DNA of 64,000 bases from Struthio camelus (taxonomy: Eukaryota; Chordata; Aves; Struthioniformes; Struthionidae): NCBI RefSeq assembly GCF_040807025.1, contig NC_090943.1:7550356-7614355 (forward strand), in the 5' to 3' direction. A program made the position numbers and the translations under genes. Positions 1 through 12,792 of the stretch are shown here, piece after piece. The notes under the pieces are model-generated. The model saw only the letters and a list, made by a program, of their open reading frames with translations, had not been told where the DNA came from and made no database searches. Numbering within the stretch: the stretch's first letter is position 1; the number at the start of each line of letters is the position of its first letter.

Positions 1-2026
1 CTTTGATCTTACTGAGACTTCTAATGGGACCTGATTGCAATGGTAATCATAAATAAGTGAAAAACATAAAATAGGTAACTAAAGCTGCGTAAATGCGTTG
101 CCACTTCCAGGTTTCAAATTCTTCCCCTGCTCAGTGTGGTTCACTGAAATAAATGGAAACAGCAGCCCTGCTGAGGAGGAACACTGACGTTTTATGGCAA
201 CTGATTTGTGATGCAATGGGAATGCTGGGAGGTGGTGGGGACAAATTTTCACTTTATATTCTGCTCAAATGAGACAAAGATTACAGTTAGGAGTCAAGTA
301 CTATCAAATTATTTATTGAATTCTGTTGGGGTGGAGAGGGTATTTGCTCTTTTTTCCAGAAAAATATCGATTTTAAGGATGGCTTTGATATCAATTAGGC
401 TCAACATGAGAGACAGGCAGTCACTTTGTATAGGGAATTTAATTAAAAGCTCTGTACTTAGTCAGAAGAGTGTTCTAAGGATAAAATTGTTTTCCCCCTT
501 TGGGTCAATTTTCTGTTATGTTTGTATAATGCAATTAAAGAAGGACCCATGCCAAGCAATACTTATGTCTGGCATGAAGCTGTCCATACATAATGACTGG
601 TTGGGCTTCCAATAGATTAACAAGTGTTAGCTACGTTTGGGTTTCATTTTCTTTTGTTTTAATAAATCAAGACAGCAAAGGTCACGAAAGAGAGGTGCAG
701 ACCCCCAGCTTCTCCTCCCAGCGGGACGTGGCCGAACCCAGGGCTGCTCAGCAGCACACATCCACAGAGCTGTGTGCCTCTTCCACGGCTCTCCGACGGC
801 CGGTTAGGCATGAGCAAGGGGTGGAAGCGAGGAAATGAAGGGTAATATTCCAAAAAGCTCTTTACTCTTGCAAAATGAGGAGTAACAATTGACCTGGAGT
901 GATTAGGTTCATAGGTGGCTATTAATGAGATGCCTGTGCCAGAGCTTGTAATGAAGATTAGGCTTTCATGTAAGAGCACATAAGGCAGCAGCATTACAGA
1001 GCTTCGAGGGGTGCAGGTTAATGTCTGTCAGCTGCCCTGAAGCTGAATTGCTGATGCCGGTTAAACGAAACACTTGCACGGTGCTGGATTTCAGCCCAAG
1101 ACTCCCCATAACTTCAGTGGGTTCTGGAGCATCAGCTGTGTGGTTTTCCCAGCAGGCTCCAAAACCTTCCCTGAGAAGGTGCTTGGGAGGGATTGCAGCA
1201 GCCTGCTGGCAAGAGGCTGAAGGCAGGCTCAGCCAGGGCCAGCCTGGGAGCATCCTGAGGTCTAGAGGTGCTGCAGTCTCCTGACTACGACAGCAATTGT
1301 GAGGGCACTGTGAGTACAAACAAGTGCTTTTTTCACCTCTACGCGTTTCTATTCATGGCAGTTTGGGGCTGTGGATATAATTCTGAATAAATTTTTCAAT
1401 ATGGCTGGTTTTCTTTCTGAAAATTATATTCTATTCTCAAACAATATATCCTTCACGCCTATTTTAGCTCCCAATTAAAGGGGCAACAGCTGGCATTAAG
1501 CTTGGCCAGGTGGAAAAGGATTTGCAGAGTCTTTGAAAGCTTTCTGGTTTTCTGGGGAAGCTGTGTTCCACTCTTCTGCTTGTCATAGGACCCAACAAGC
1601 AGCTCCAAGCTATTTCTGCCAGGTAGGATACCCAGAAATGCTCAGCTCTGGTCTGAGTCAGCTCCCCCAGAAGCTGATGGCAGACCTTTAGTCTGAGCAG
1701 AGTTAGAACAACATTGCAGAATAACTGAGAATCCCAGCCATAACTTTGGAGGAAAAGTGCAAAGCCAAACATGCACAGGAAGGAAGCCAGAAGAAATTGG
1801 CATTGTGGAGGATGATTCCTGCCTTATACATTGCAGTGGTGGGTGCTAGGGAAAATAAATACATAAGACAGATTTGTAAACAGATAGGAGAGCTACGGAG
1901 ACAGATATATGCACACACAGGGCCGATGCCAAACCTGCTGAAGCCAATGAAAAGGTAAAGGCGGATGTACCAGGCGACTCGGGATCGGGTTTAGATAGTG
2001 TGTTGGGAAAAGAGAGAAGGCCCTAT

Positions 2027-2052
2027 ACAAAGTCGGTCTACAAAGTCGGTCT
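2027..2052. repeat. Perfect 13-bp tandem duplication
   Basis: The unit 'acaaagtcggtct' occurs twice head to tail at 2027-2039 and 2040-2052 with no mismatch. This is a simple local duplication, probably replication slippage. It is too short to belong to a known satellite and lies in no recognisable gene. Confidence 0.9.
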
Positions 2053-2654
2053 TCAGCATTCGGGTAGCTGCTCAAATTGCTTGAATAGACCACCAAGCTG
2101 CCCAGAACAATGGACTAAAGATTTTTTTATCTGTTCTCACTCGTGTCTTAATGCCTGCAGTCCTCACATGTTGTTCTATTAAGACAGAAAACCTACACAA
2201 GGCTCCTGCATCACTTCAGCCCTCCCCACGTGGTGAACAGCATCCTCAGCAGATCCTCTGTGATGGAGAGAGTTTCACTCAGATAGAGTTTATTATGCAT
2301 GATAAAGCCAGCATGTATTTTCTCTGATGTAATTATCGTTTTACAGCAAGAGGCTGCAAATCATTCAAAAGCACTTGGGCCTAGTCCTGAAGATTTCAGT
2401 GGCAGATAGGTAGCTAAATACCTTGGAGGTTCAAGGCATCAGTCTGTTCATACCTCTTGTCTTCCCCTTGTTCTCAGGCAGTGATTTTCAGCCTTTGCTG
2501 TACCAGACCCCTTCCCCCCTGTTACAGCAGCAACAAGTTTCAGGACCCTTTGCACCCACTAGAGAACGTATGGAGGCTGCGACCCACACTGAGGCCCCAT
2601 CTTCCAAGTGATTTCTCACTTGAATGCCATATGGATATGCCAGCACATGCAGTC

Positions 2655-2668
2655 TTTTTTTTTTTTTT
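2655..2668. repeat. T14 homopolymer
   Basis: A run of 14 T residues is followed by a short pyrimidine stretch. On the minus strand it would be an A tail, but no retroposed body is recognisable upstream on that strand, so it is called only as a simple repeat. Confidence 0.85.
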
Positions 2669-4850
2669 CCTCCAATTTCCATCTGCTAAGAGGGAGCTAG
2701 AGTATAGGCCTTTGTGAGTAGTAGATGGAAATGTTAAAAGCCTAAACAAAAAAACCCCACCAAACCAACATTATTCAGAGGACATAAAAATAATGGTTAG
2801 TGGCTCTGATTTTTATGCTGTACACAAGGAAAATGGGTTTCCTCCTCCCTTTGTAGCTCTGTTCTGCAAAACCTTCACTTTATCAGCAGTGATGTCCTAG
2901 GGATTCTCCCAGGCAAACACACAAACCCCTTGATTTTAGTGGGGCTCTTCCGTACTTCCTCTTGTGTTTTTGAGGGCTAAAACACAACTTCACTGGCTTC
3001 CACTGGTTTTTCAGGAACCACAGGCTGGCCTGTTGCCTTGGCTGCCCAGAATAACACAAACCTCTCAATTATTAACATTTGAAATTACTTTTGACTCCCA
3101 CAACCATTATTTATACTCACTTAAGTTATTCTGCAAAAAAAGTTGATGGCCTGCATTACAAACTTACACTTATAATATGGTTCCTGCAGCCATCTTAGAG
3201 CATGGTTTGATGATGTGCCACTGCCGGCTTTGAGGTCAAAATGCTGTATCCAGAAGATCATAGTCATGTGGGATACTGCATTGAGCTGATAAGGACTCGC
3301 TCTTCGTGCAAAACTGTTCAGAGATTGACCCCGTATCAGGAGCTGTTCTGGCAGATCAGGTGTCATTAGTCTACTGACAACTGGGAGAATAAACTCTATC
3401 CTGGATGCTCCTGCCAGTTTATGGATGTCCAGGTGAATGGCTGTTGAAATGCAGATCAAAGCTGTGGTGGTGGCTGCTCTGGTATTGTATGGATCTGACG
3501 TTAGTAGCACGGAAGTGTGGTTTCAGATTTGTGACTGCAGAGACTCCCTTCACAAGCTGCACTTTCAGCATATTAAATTTCGAATGTTTTTTAAAGGAGA
3601 GATGAGGGAACAGAGGCAGCATCTGAAGGCATTTACCACCACGTGCACTTAACTAGCCTTAGAAATGAAGGAAAGATGAGCAGATTTGTAATGACAGGCA
3701 ATATGCTGATTACAAAAGTGTGAGATGATCCAGTGCAATCCAGACTGCACTAAAATGTGAAAATGCCCATTAGTTACTGGAAAGAAGAGAATCATTTACC
3801 TCGTCATTGTATGCGGTAAAGATAGCAAGGAGGAGGTTGCACCAAACAAAACAAACCAACACAGATGCCCTCCTTTGTGGAATAAAGTCCAGCAGTATAA
3901 ATGCCATGTTGTGTCCAGGCTTTCAACACATTTTAGCTGTGCCCCTCAATCAGAGAGCTAGCTAAAATGGAAAACATCCCCCTACCAATAGTCTCGGGAA
4001 CTAGGAATTCCCCACGACCCATCTCCAGGGAAAGGGCTTGGCGCATTAGGGGTTGCTACCAGTCGCCGCATTATCTACTGCAGAAAGCACCACCAACATC
4101 CTCATCAGCCCATTTATGCTGTTCTACCCTACCTGTCACACCGGTGTGAAATTAAGGTGACTTACTTGCCCCCTCACAGCTAGCGCTGGGTGGCGGCGAG
4201 GAGGTGCATGTTGGTCACACTCTCTTTTCCACTTCCGCCAAGCACATAAGACCCAGTTCCAACCTTGGGCTGACTCCTCACTGCTGAGTGCAGCTTTAGT
4301 CCATCTGCATTTACACCCACAGCCCTAAGCCTACTGGTTTGGGGACCCTCTTTTTTGCTATCCAACTCCTCCATGTGCCAGGCAACTCATCCTCTTAGCA
4401 TGGACCTCCAACACCGAGGGATGAAGCCCCCAACATACCAGCGCTCTCAGCAGTCAGGCTTACACCCTCACCCATTTTCCCTAACGCTTGCTGGCAATCT
4501 CGGACCTCATCCGCTCCTTGGGTGATGGAGGTACCCTCCTCACACCTATTGGGATCCCACCTCTGTAATGCTGTTTTATGAGCCACATTTATACTAGGCC
4601 CACTCATTAGCCCATACATCAAGTGTCCCCTCCGTCTGCCTTCTAGCACGAGATCCTGCGGAGCCAGTGATGGGCCCTGTTGTCTTCAAGAGCTGCAGCT
4701 CCAACTGGCAGCAAAGGTGCCCTCAGAGCCTCACTAACACCTCGCTCCAATACGAAGCACTGTGCTCATTAGCAAATGCCTACGTAATTGTTTATTCCCC
4801 CGAGCCTACAAGGACTACACAGGGAAAAGTGCAACAGCAGGTCTTCCCTC

Positions 4851-4909
4851 AGGCCCCATGCAAACCCACTGAAGTCAATGGGAGTTCTCCCACTAAATTA
4901 GGCCCCTAA
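4851..4909. repeat. Worn palindromic sauropsid repeat
   Basis: The core 'actgaagtcaatgggag' is flanked by 'aggcccc' on the left and 'aggcccc' near the right end. This texture, a 'cattgaagtcaatggga' core with 'ggcc' flanks, is familiar from short, high-copy inverted-repeat elements in bird, turtle and crocodile genomes. Here only one arm is well preserved. Family name is not assigned because no library search could be run. Confidence 0.6.
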
Positions 4910-5259
4910 GGTGTATGCCTCAACGGACAATAGCCTTGCAAATGAAATTGCTTCCCTTCTGCCGGTGTCAGAAGGCCCAGCTAGCACAGCTATTTCAAAA
5001 GATGCAGCTACAGGCGTGCTCCTAACATTTAATTACACAACATTTTAATAAGCGCTTGAGAGCATGTGAATATGTCTCCTACCCCTCCTGATTTTGCCAG
5101 GTTTGCTTCTCTCAAAAAAAATTAAACAAACAAAGTGCAAATCAGGCTCTAGTTATTTCCAACTACTAAAGATTTCTTTACATTTCCCCAGTGACTACAG
5201 CCTCTCTGCATCAGACAGATCTGCATCCATATTGGGAAGAAATTAGGAGGAAGAGAGTT

Positions 5260-5305
5260 GGGGAAAAGAAAAGAGGGAAAAAAAAAGAGAAGGAAAAAAA
5301 AAAGG
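5260..5305 (+). repeat. 46-nt polypurine tract
   Basis: Every base from 5260 to 5305 is A or G, mostly A-runs broken by G, including runs of nine or ten A. Such tracts can form triplex or bent DNA and are prone to length change. No gene context is visible, so a function is not claimed. Confidence 0.85.
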
Positions 5306-6109
5306 CTTATGTTTCAAAGATCACTACAGGCCAAATATTCTCAGGCACCCTGGCTTTTACAGAGAAATCCTTAACAGTGTAAAAATGGAAACACTTCAAA
5401 GATAAAATAAATAATTTAATAATAGTCTGCTTCTCCAAAGGGTTTTGAACAAGTTTTAGATTTGCCAGTGAATGTTTCCCTTAGGCAGTAGGCCAGTGGA
5501 AAAAAGGCACAGTATGCCTCTTCTTTCATAAGATGTGCTTTGTGTTATTTTATTTCTTGATAAGATTCAAATACAATTCTTTCCTCTCTCACACTCCCTC
5601 CACAAAAAAAGCTTTTTTTTAAAGATAAGCCAAAGATGCTGCAGATGCAAATGATCTCCTACATGTAACACACACACCAAAAAAAAATTGAAATAGATCC
5701 AACACCATCCAGATTGCCTCTTCACCTTTCTAGTTATTTCACTTACTATCACATGTTGAGAAGCACTCCAAACACTGCAGTGAGATGTGTTTAAAGGGAA
5801 ACTATTTGAAGATCCCAATTGCCTTCCACATAAGTAAGACTCTAAAGTATTTACAGGCTTGTAAGGAAGATGCACAAGACTGGATTGTGGCATTAGCAGT
5901 TGTTAACATCCTTAATGAGGCAAAGAAGCTCCTATTCTAGTAAGAAAGCCTTTATCTACCAATCACATGAACACTAGGATGGATGGCCCTGCATTAGTAT
6001 CTTGTTCAAATGGGCCTCTACCTGCTACTACTTTCATCTCTGTTTACACCCCATTCCTTGCAATTATCTACAAGGTCAAAAGATGGGAGGCTGCCTTTTA
6101 CCCATTGTT

Positions 6110-7670
6110 GGATGTTATGCTGAAGGATCCTTACTAGTCTTTACCGGTAAGATTTGCCTTCAGGAATCCCAAGCCCCTGAGACCTGTAGAAAAGTCTAGA
6201 GCAAGGCAGACCTGCCCTCAGTAGAGGAGAGTCAGATTAGGGAACATTTAAACGGATTAGATGTACACAAGTTCATGGCACCTGATGGGATGCAACCATG
6301 AGTGCTGAGAGAACTGACTGATGGCGTTGCGAGCTCACTTTCAATTATTTTTGAAAGGTCGTGGTGATCAGGGGAGGTTCCTGAGGCCTGGAAGAAACTA
6401 AGTGTCACCCTTATCTTCAAGAGGTGCAAGAAGGAGGATCTGAGGAACTCCAGGCCAGTCAGCCTCACCTTGATCCCTGGGAAGGCGAGGGAGCAAATAA
6501 TCCTCAAAACCATTTCCAAATATATGAAGGACAGGGTAGTAGTTGGGAGTAGTCAGCATGGATTTACAGAGGGGAAATCATGCCTGACCAGTGATGAGAT
6601 GACTGGCTTGGCGGACAAGGGGAGAGAGGTGGACGATGTTTATCCTGACTTTGGCACAGCTTTCAACACTGTACCCCAAAACATCTTCATTGACAAACTG
6701 TTGTAGTGTAGGCTAGATAAATGAACAGTGCAGTGGATTGAAAAGTGGCTGAACTACCAGGCTCAGAGGGTTCTGATCAGTAACTTGAGGTCCAGATGGA
6801 GGCAGGTCACCCATGGTGCACTGCAGGGGTTGATACTGGGCCCAGTACTCCCTGACATCTTCAGCAATGCTTTGATGATGGATCGAATGCACTCTCAGCA
6901 AGGTTACAGATGACATAAAACTGGGAAGAGTGGATGATAAACCAGGTGGCTGTGCTGCCATTTAGAAGGACCTCAACACGCTGGAGGAGTGGGCAGAGGG
7001 GAACCTCACAAAGTTCAACAAAGGGAAATACAAAGTCCTAGGAAGGAATAACTCCATACACCAGTACATACTAAGAGCAGACTGGCTGGAAAGCAGCTTT
7101 GCAGAAAAGGCCTGGAGTGTCCTGGTGGACACCAAGTGGAATGTGAGCCAGCCATGTGCCCTTGCGGCAAAGAAAGCCATGCATATCCTGGGCTGCACTA
7201 GGAAGATTGTCGCCAGGAGTTTGAGGGAGGTGATCTTTCCCTTCTATTCAGCACAGGTGAGACATATCTGGAGTGCTGGGTCCAGTGCTGGACTCCTCAG
7301 CACAAGAAAGACAAGGACTTACTGGAGCTAGTCCAGTGAAGCGTCATGAAGATAATTAAGGGATGGAAGCATCTGTCATATGAAGAGAGGCTGAGAGAGT
7401 AGGGACTATTTAACTTCAAGAAGAGAAGGCTAGGGGGGGACCTTATCAAGTTGCAAATCAAATATCGATGGGAAGGAGTAAAGATGGAGCCACATTATTC
7501 TCCGTGCTATGCAATGACAGGACAAGGCAATGGGCACAAACTGAAATACAGCAAATTCCATTTAACCGTAGCGAAAAAAAACATTTTTATGCTGAGGGTG
7601 ATCAAATACTGGAATAGGTTGCCCAAAGAGATCATGAGGTCTCCATCACTGGAGATATTCAAAACCTAAC
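6110..7670 (+). pseudogene. CR1 ORF2 reverse transcriptase, broken remnant
   Basis: When intact, this protein is the endonuclease and reverse transcriptase that copies CR1 RNA into the genome. The endonuclease part is absent because of the 5' truncation. Readable islands in order are: 'VHKFMAPDGMQP' (near 6250-6300, ending in a stop), 'SSQHGFTEGKSCLT' (about 6543-6590), 'DVYPDFGTAFNTV' (about 6637-6675, catalytic motif A, first Asp kept but the later Asp changed to Asn), 'LQGLILGPVLPDIF' (about 6820-6860, motif B), 'VTDDIKLG' (about 6903-6926, where the family has FADD), 'CALAAKKAMHILGC' (about 7155-7197) and 'YWNRLPKEIMRSPSLEIFKT' (7607-7666). Stops occur near 6300, 6704 and 6722. The frame shifts near 6860-6900, and again between 7200 and 7450. 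It cannot encode an active enzyme. Confidence 0.92.
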
Positions 7671-7679
7671 TGAACACAG

Positions 7680-7779
7680 TCCTGAGTAACCTGCTTTAGC
7701 TGACCCTGCTTTGAGCAAGGAAGTTGGACTAGACAGTCTCTAGAGGTCCCTTCCAACCTCAGTAACACAGTGATTCTGA
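7680..7779 (+). other. CR1 3' untranslated region and terminus
   Basis: After the ORF2 C-terminus comes a short untranslated tail. It contains 'gctgaccctgctttgagca', 'ggactagacagtctctagag' and 'gtcccttccaacctc', then a degenerate terminal repeat 'cagtgattctg'. In intact avian CR1 the terminus is a short array of ATTCTATGATTCT-like octamers; here about one and a half units survive. This is the recognition end for the family's RT and gives the element's orientation. Confidence 0.85.
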
Positions 7780-8935
7780 GGCAGGCAGAGGTATAACCTC
7801 TCCATCCATTCTCGGGCACACCACCATACTGCAGACCAGATGCACGGACCTCTCTCATTAGAAATGGCTCTTTCAGATGGATCAGCTGCCTTTGTGGTTT
7901 TGAGTGTTACAGCCTGTGGTACAGACTTCAGCTATGACAGTAATAAAACCAGTCCTTTCCCATGATTTCACCACCTCCATATTTTATTCTGTGATTTTTC
8001 CATGTTATTCAAGCACAGATGCCTGTGATCGCTTTTCTTCCTCTATTATCGTCTCTGTGCTAACCTCATCCCACCCAGCAGCTTTCCTTTAATAAGACAG
8101 GACTTGGGGAATTAGAAATTACGGGCCAAAATATGTTCTACCCAAATTCAGGGGTGATATTTATGTCTATGCTTCTGCAAAAGTGTGAGAGTAAGAGCAG
8201 AGCATGAAAAGTGAGTAAGGGCGAACAATAGGTAAAACATCTCCCTTTCACTATAATGCTCCCTTTGCCCTCTTTAACAAAGAATCCTCCTGGGTTTCCA
8301 GGGACACGTAACAATGCTTTTGAACAAGATTTGTGTGAATGGGATGCTCACAAGCACACGTGGGGCCTAACCCTTTTTCAGGGATGCTAATGTAAGGCAG
8401 GAGGACCTTCCCCACAGCCAGCGAGCCCTGCAGCATTGGAGCTGTCAGAACAGGAGGCCTCTAGGTTCTTTAGCAACAGCAGCTTTTGGTAAGAAGAAGT
8501 TAGACTACGGCAAAAAGAAATGAGAGGGTTGGAGTAAGAAATTAGGGTAACTGCTTGACCCTCTTGAACCAGCACAAATCAAGGATTATTCTATTGCCAT
8601 CTGCTGAGTTATGGGATTGTAAAACTGGTATGAGTAGAGAAACAGGCTCTACATCTTGCTGACACCGTGTCAGTAAAAAGCATTCTGAGTTATTTCGCCT
8701 GTGTCACACTGATATTTTACCATCGTAAGTGCTTCTTTTGACTTTTTTTATTTCCAATTCACTTTAAGCTGTTCTATACAGATACACAATATTACCTTTA
8801 ATGGGCCAGATCATCCTCCGGTCAACGCATCTTTCACCAGGGAGATGACATATGACTAAAATAGGGAATTTTCACTTCTCTCTTTCCTATCTCTTGAATC
8901 CTGCTCAGTATGGAATATGCCTGCAGATTACATAC

Positions 8936-9015
8936 TGGGCCCAATTCCGATCTCAGTTGCAGCCTCGGCATTGATCCGGATTTGCATGGATGTAGCAGAG
9001 CAGAATTGAGCTTGC
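8936..9015. repeat. Worn palindromic sauropsid repeat
   Basis: The sequence 'gggcccaattccgatctcag' followed by 'ttgcagcctcggcattgatc' and 'cggatttgcatgg' resembles a common short bird/turtle repeat. That repeat starts 'gggccaaattctgatctcag', continues 'ttacaccagtgtaaatccgg' and then reaches a 'cattgaagtcaatgg' centre. The left arm and the 'atccggattt' portion are recognisable; the central palindrome has decayed. This is recognition from memory of the family texture, not a library match. Confidence 0.5.
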
Positions 9016-11084
9016 TGTCTGTCTCTTTTTCATGCACACACATCACGATTCAGGATTTTGTTCTGACTTCAAAGCAAATGCTGTATGTAGATTAATATGC
9101 TACACCTCAAAGGAAGTTGTCACCAGGCACACAAAGTGCTTCTTCTTTTATGATAACTCATAATTTATCAAAGAAAATCAAATCAATTTGTTGGTAAAAG
9201 AAACATGTTTTTCATGAATTTAGACAACACCAAAGGTTTTCACGACAAAGCAAGAGAAGACTGTATTAATCAGAGGGGAATAGCGAGGAAGAGGACAAAG
9301 CTCATTTGGAACATTTATTCCTTCAGGACCCCAGTTCCCAGATGCCAGCTTTGCTTACCCTACCAGGGATTTTTCTACTCCATGGCGGCAGATAACTTCT
9401 TTTAAGCCCTGTAAGTGAGCGGAGTCCCTAAAGAAAAATCCCGAAAGCTTTGCAGAGGTTAGCCGGGAGCAGTCCATCATCTGGATACTCATTCTCTGTC
9501 CAAAATGGAGGAACAGATGCCAAGAGTTGAAGATTCACTGTCATTACCATCTCCTCTTCTCAGATGAGAGGCTCTGACCTCACACCAGCACTGGCTGGTG
9601 GGGGTGAGGAGGACTCAATGCCCCACATCAGCTGAGCCTGCTCAGCCCGTAGAGCTGCACAGCCCTGCCCACCTAGCATTGTCCCCCTGGGTCACTCACA
9701 CTCTGCCCATTTCCCTTCTTTCATAAGGGAGCAGGAGGCTGCTGCTCTTTGCCCTATGAAGTCATCTGTAGACACACAAACTGGATGTGCATTGCTGGTA
9801 TGGCCTGAGGCAAATAACTACTCAAGGTAGAGGTCATCAGGAAAGTAAGCCAGAAGGTTTACATTCACAGACAGGACTAGTCTCTGTCCCCATACTTCCA
9901 AAGTGGTCTCCCTTGCCACAGACACAGAAATGAAGGCTCATTTCATAGTGTATCCAGCAACCAGAAGTTGCTTCTCAAAGCTGGTAGAGTTCTCTCATTT
10001 CTCAGCATTTCAGAAGCAGGGTTTCCATTAGTGACCTCTCTATTCAGTTTAGAATCAAGAAACATTCCTCAAACACAAAACAAACAGAAAGCTGGAAGAA
10101 TAGGACGGTGACGCCATCAAATTAAAGGAATATCAGAGCAGTATCCTACAACTTGAACAGAAAAGTGAGAGCTAAAAGAGTCCTGCCTAGTACGCACGCA
10201 GCACCAGGCCTGGATCCCAAGAGACGTTGTATGCAGACATACAATAAAAAGATTGTTAAGTACAAGGATTACTTCATCACCTACTGCAGCCACTTCAGAA
10301 CTGGGTTAAAGGTAAGACTTGAAAATTGCCTAGAAAAAGTGTGGCATGACTTAGGACAAGAAATAGTATATTTATAAACTAATGGAACTAAAAGAACTGG
10401 AACTCAAAGGAAGATATCTAATCTCAAGCCCGGTGCAGGCTCAGTTAGAGCAAAACCATTCCTGATTTTTTTTCATCTGTTTTTCAAATTATCCAATAAT
10501 GAAGATGATACATCTTCTCCAGGACAGATCTGGACAGGGACTGCAAATTGGCAGCATGTATGAGACCAACCTGTTTCGTGGTGGAAGAGCATTTAGTTAC
10601 ACAAGCGAAAGCTGTGCTGGGCTACCTGTCCTCAGGGCCCTGGACCATTTCATTTACTAATATAGATGTAGCCTCCTTGTATTAGAGCTTTTTTGTATGT
10701 GTAAGTAACCTTATTACCTCTTTTGTTCTATTTATTTGTAGTTCCACTGCATCCTTTTTGAGGTGGAGGGGTTGGAGGACCAGAGCTGCCCACCACCTAA
10801 AAGATGTAGATGGCTGTGGGCTTAATAGCATTGCTGCAGCATCTAGTTTTCTGGAAATCTTTCATTTATTTGGATGAACTTGCCCATCTGTGACACCCAG
10901 TAAGTTTTTGGCAACACCAGGCAGTATTGTGGGAATCTTGGTGAGCCTAAATTTAACTACTAGGCAACATGCTCAGGATCTCTGGTAATTGAAGGAGTCT
11001 GGTTACAGCAACCGAAGAGAAGAAAGGACAATTTTCCCTGCTAACATGGTTTTACATCTTTGTATTATTAGTTGTTCCTTTTTG

Positions 11085-11350
11085 AATGTAAGTCAAAGGA
11101 AATGTGCCCTCTCATGATGCATTTTTAACATGCTGATATAATTCCTTAAGTACAATATTCATGGCACCAAAATGCTCTTCACCATTAATTACTGTGACAA
11201 TGACATAGACTTTTTTGTCAAATGCCTTCACACCCTAGCTGGTCAGGGCTCCTTTTAATCATTCACATGCTCTGCTCTTCACAGTAATTCCTGCTAAGCT
11301 TGTGACGCAGCCTGAACTCAGCGGATGGGCCAGGTTACGTCATGGCAGTG
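11085..11350. promoter_or_regulatory. Candidate conserved non-coding element with CRE site
   Basis: An AT-rich, repeat-free block includes 'ccattaattactgtgac', 'ctccttttaatcattcac' and a perfect cAMP-response half-palindrome type site 'TTACGTCA' at 11335-11342. TAAT cores suit homeodomain factors, and TTACGTCA suits CREB/ATF-type bZIP factors. There is no coding pattern. The call rests on motif density and texture only; conservation was not tested. Confidence 0.3.
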
Positions 11351-12780
11351 CAGAAATACAAAACTCTTCATCTCTGAAGCCTGCTCTAGAGACAGACATG
11401 ATGCAAGAATCTTGTCAGGGTGAGCGCAAACCACATCCTCAAATTTGTTCTCGTTAATGAGAAGTAACAAGACCAGCTGTAATTTATATGTGCTGGTTGG
11501 TCATGATTTTCTTTGTACAAACAGCCAACATACGCTTTCAGTCTAACATCACCTAGTTCAAAGAAAACAATAAAAAAGAACAAATGTCAAAGAACCATGC
11601 ACAACAGCCCAGCAAACGTCTCTTGTTTGCAGCAGGCAGTAGCCACGCCAAGGTTACAATGGTGGTCCCTTGCCACATAGGCAGCGAGCTTAGAAATCCA
11701 GAGGAATGGTACGTGGAAGACAAGATGCTGTGTTTTCTGTCAGTGCCTGGAGCCATCTCTCTCCTTCCCTGATGAGATGATAATCACCAGCATGCAGTTC
11801 TTAAACTTTATACAGTAATTAAAAGGCCAAGATCAGTTTTGTTTCTTTTTAAGTGGGAGCGCAAATCCTCTCCTTATTTTCCTTTTGCGAGATCCAGCCT
11901 ACTGATTACCTTTCACTTGTCTGGGCTTGGTATTCCAGACGTTCGCTTTTTGGTTCCCCGGTGCAAGTTGCTACGCTGTGCTTGCTTGTGGCAAGTCTCT
12001 TTGCAAACATACGCATCCACACATAGTAAAAATAGTGCTGGTGTTCCTCTACCTCCTCCCTGGGATTCAATTCAATCTTCAAGTCTTGCTTAAAGCAACA
12101 AACAAGTTGTGGATTTGTTACAAAAGCCTGAGTGTTTTGTTCTCCTCCTTTCCTGTACTGCTGTTGACTGGGCTGGTGAAAATACTCTTCTCTTGATTTC
12201 ATCTTTCAGTATGCTTAGTATCATCCTCCAAATTACCCTGTGTGAAAGTAGAAGGCCTAATCTGTGTCCTACTAAAGCTCAGATGTCTCAGAGGGGTCTC
12301 TTTCAATCTGGTCAATTAGCTGATGCTTTCAAAGGCAGGCATCCGCCTGAGGCATGGCAGTATGGACCTAGTGGGTGAATTCATCATCGGCGTATCTAGG
12401 AAGTAAACAATACCTTGCCCAAATAACATACAGGAACTCCACTTTCTTGGGCTTTGACTTCACCACTGCGGAGTACTACTAACTCTGCAGCACAAGTGAC
12501 AGGTAGTTCAGGATTAATTACCGAGCATTTCCAATGATGCCAGGGCCATTAAAAACATATGAGTACAGTTTTAATAAAAAAATAAGGGCCCTGCCATGCC
12601 CACCATTTCAGGCTCTAAAATAACTAGGTTATGAGGTTGCACTGAACTATTTCTTCTGCTTGTAGTTAGAATCATGCCGAAATAGTTTCCACACAGAGAT
12701 GAACAATTTGTTAGGAGGTAAGTTTAAAATAGAAACCATAATTTATGTCAGCCTATGGCTCTTAAGTCCCTACCCTTTCT

Positions 12781-12792
12781 TGTGTGTGTGTG
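12781..12792. repeat. (TG)6 microsatellite
   Basis: Six uninterrupted TG units follow a pyrimidine stretch. It is short and probably nearly invariant in length. Confidence 0.8.

Larger units (their letters stand above)
1..6079. other. Unique non-coding block left of the CR1 element
   Basis: No recognisable exon or RNA gene is seen on either strand. The block contains a 13-bp tandem duplication near 2.03 kb, T and A runs, a polypurine tract near 5.27 kb and a worn palindromic repeat near 4.88 kb. A fragment at 1091-1130 ('cataacttcagtgggttctg') may be another worn copy of that repeat class. 3960-4700 is relatively C-rich but shows no clear CpG island or coding pattern. Nothing else can be supported. 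Confidence 0.7.
6080..7779 (+). mobile_element. 5'-truncated CR1 LINE retrotransposon
   Basis: This is a non-LTR retrotransposon of the chicken repeat 1 (CR1) superfamily, in plus orientation. It keeps roughly the last 1.7 kb: the end of the region before the reverse transcriptase (RT), most of the RT domain, the C-terminal domain and the short 3' untranslated region. The 3' end carries the avian CR1 signature 'tctctagaggtcccttccaa' followed by 'cagtgattctg', which is where reverse transcription starts in this family. CR1 copies are usually cut short at the 5' end and lack long target-site duplications; both hold here. The left edge is approximate: peptide similarity ('LLVFTGKICLQESQ') begins near 6110, and weaker similarity may reach 6080. 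It is immobile because its reading frame is broken many times. It is the only sizeable LINE found in the window. Confidence 0.93.
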
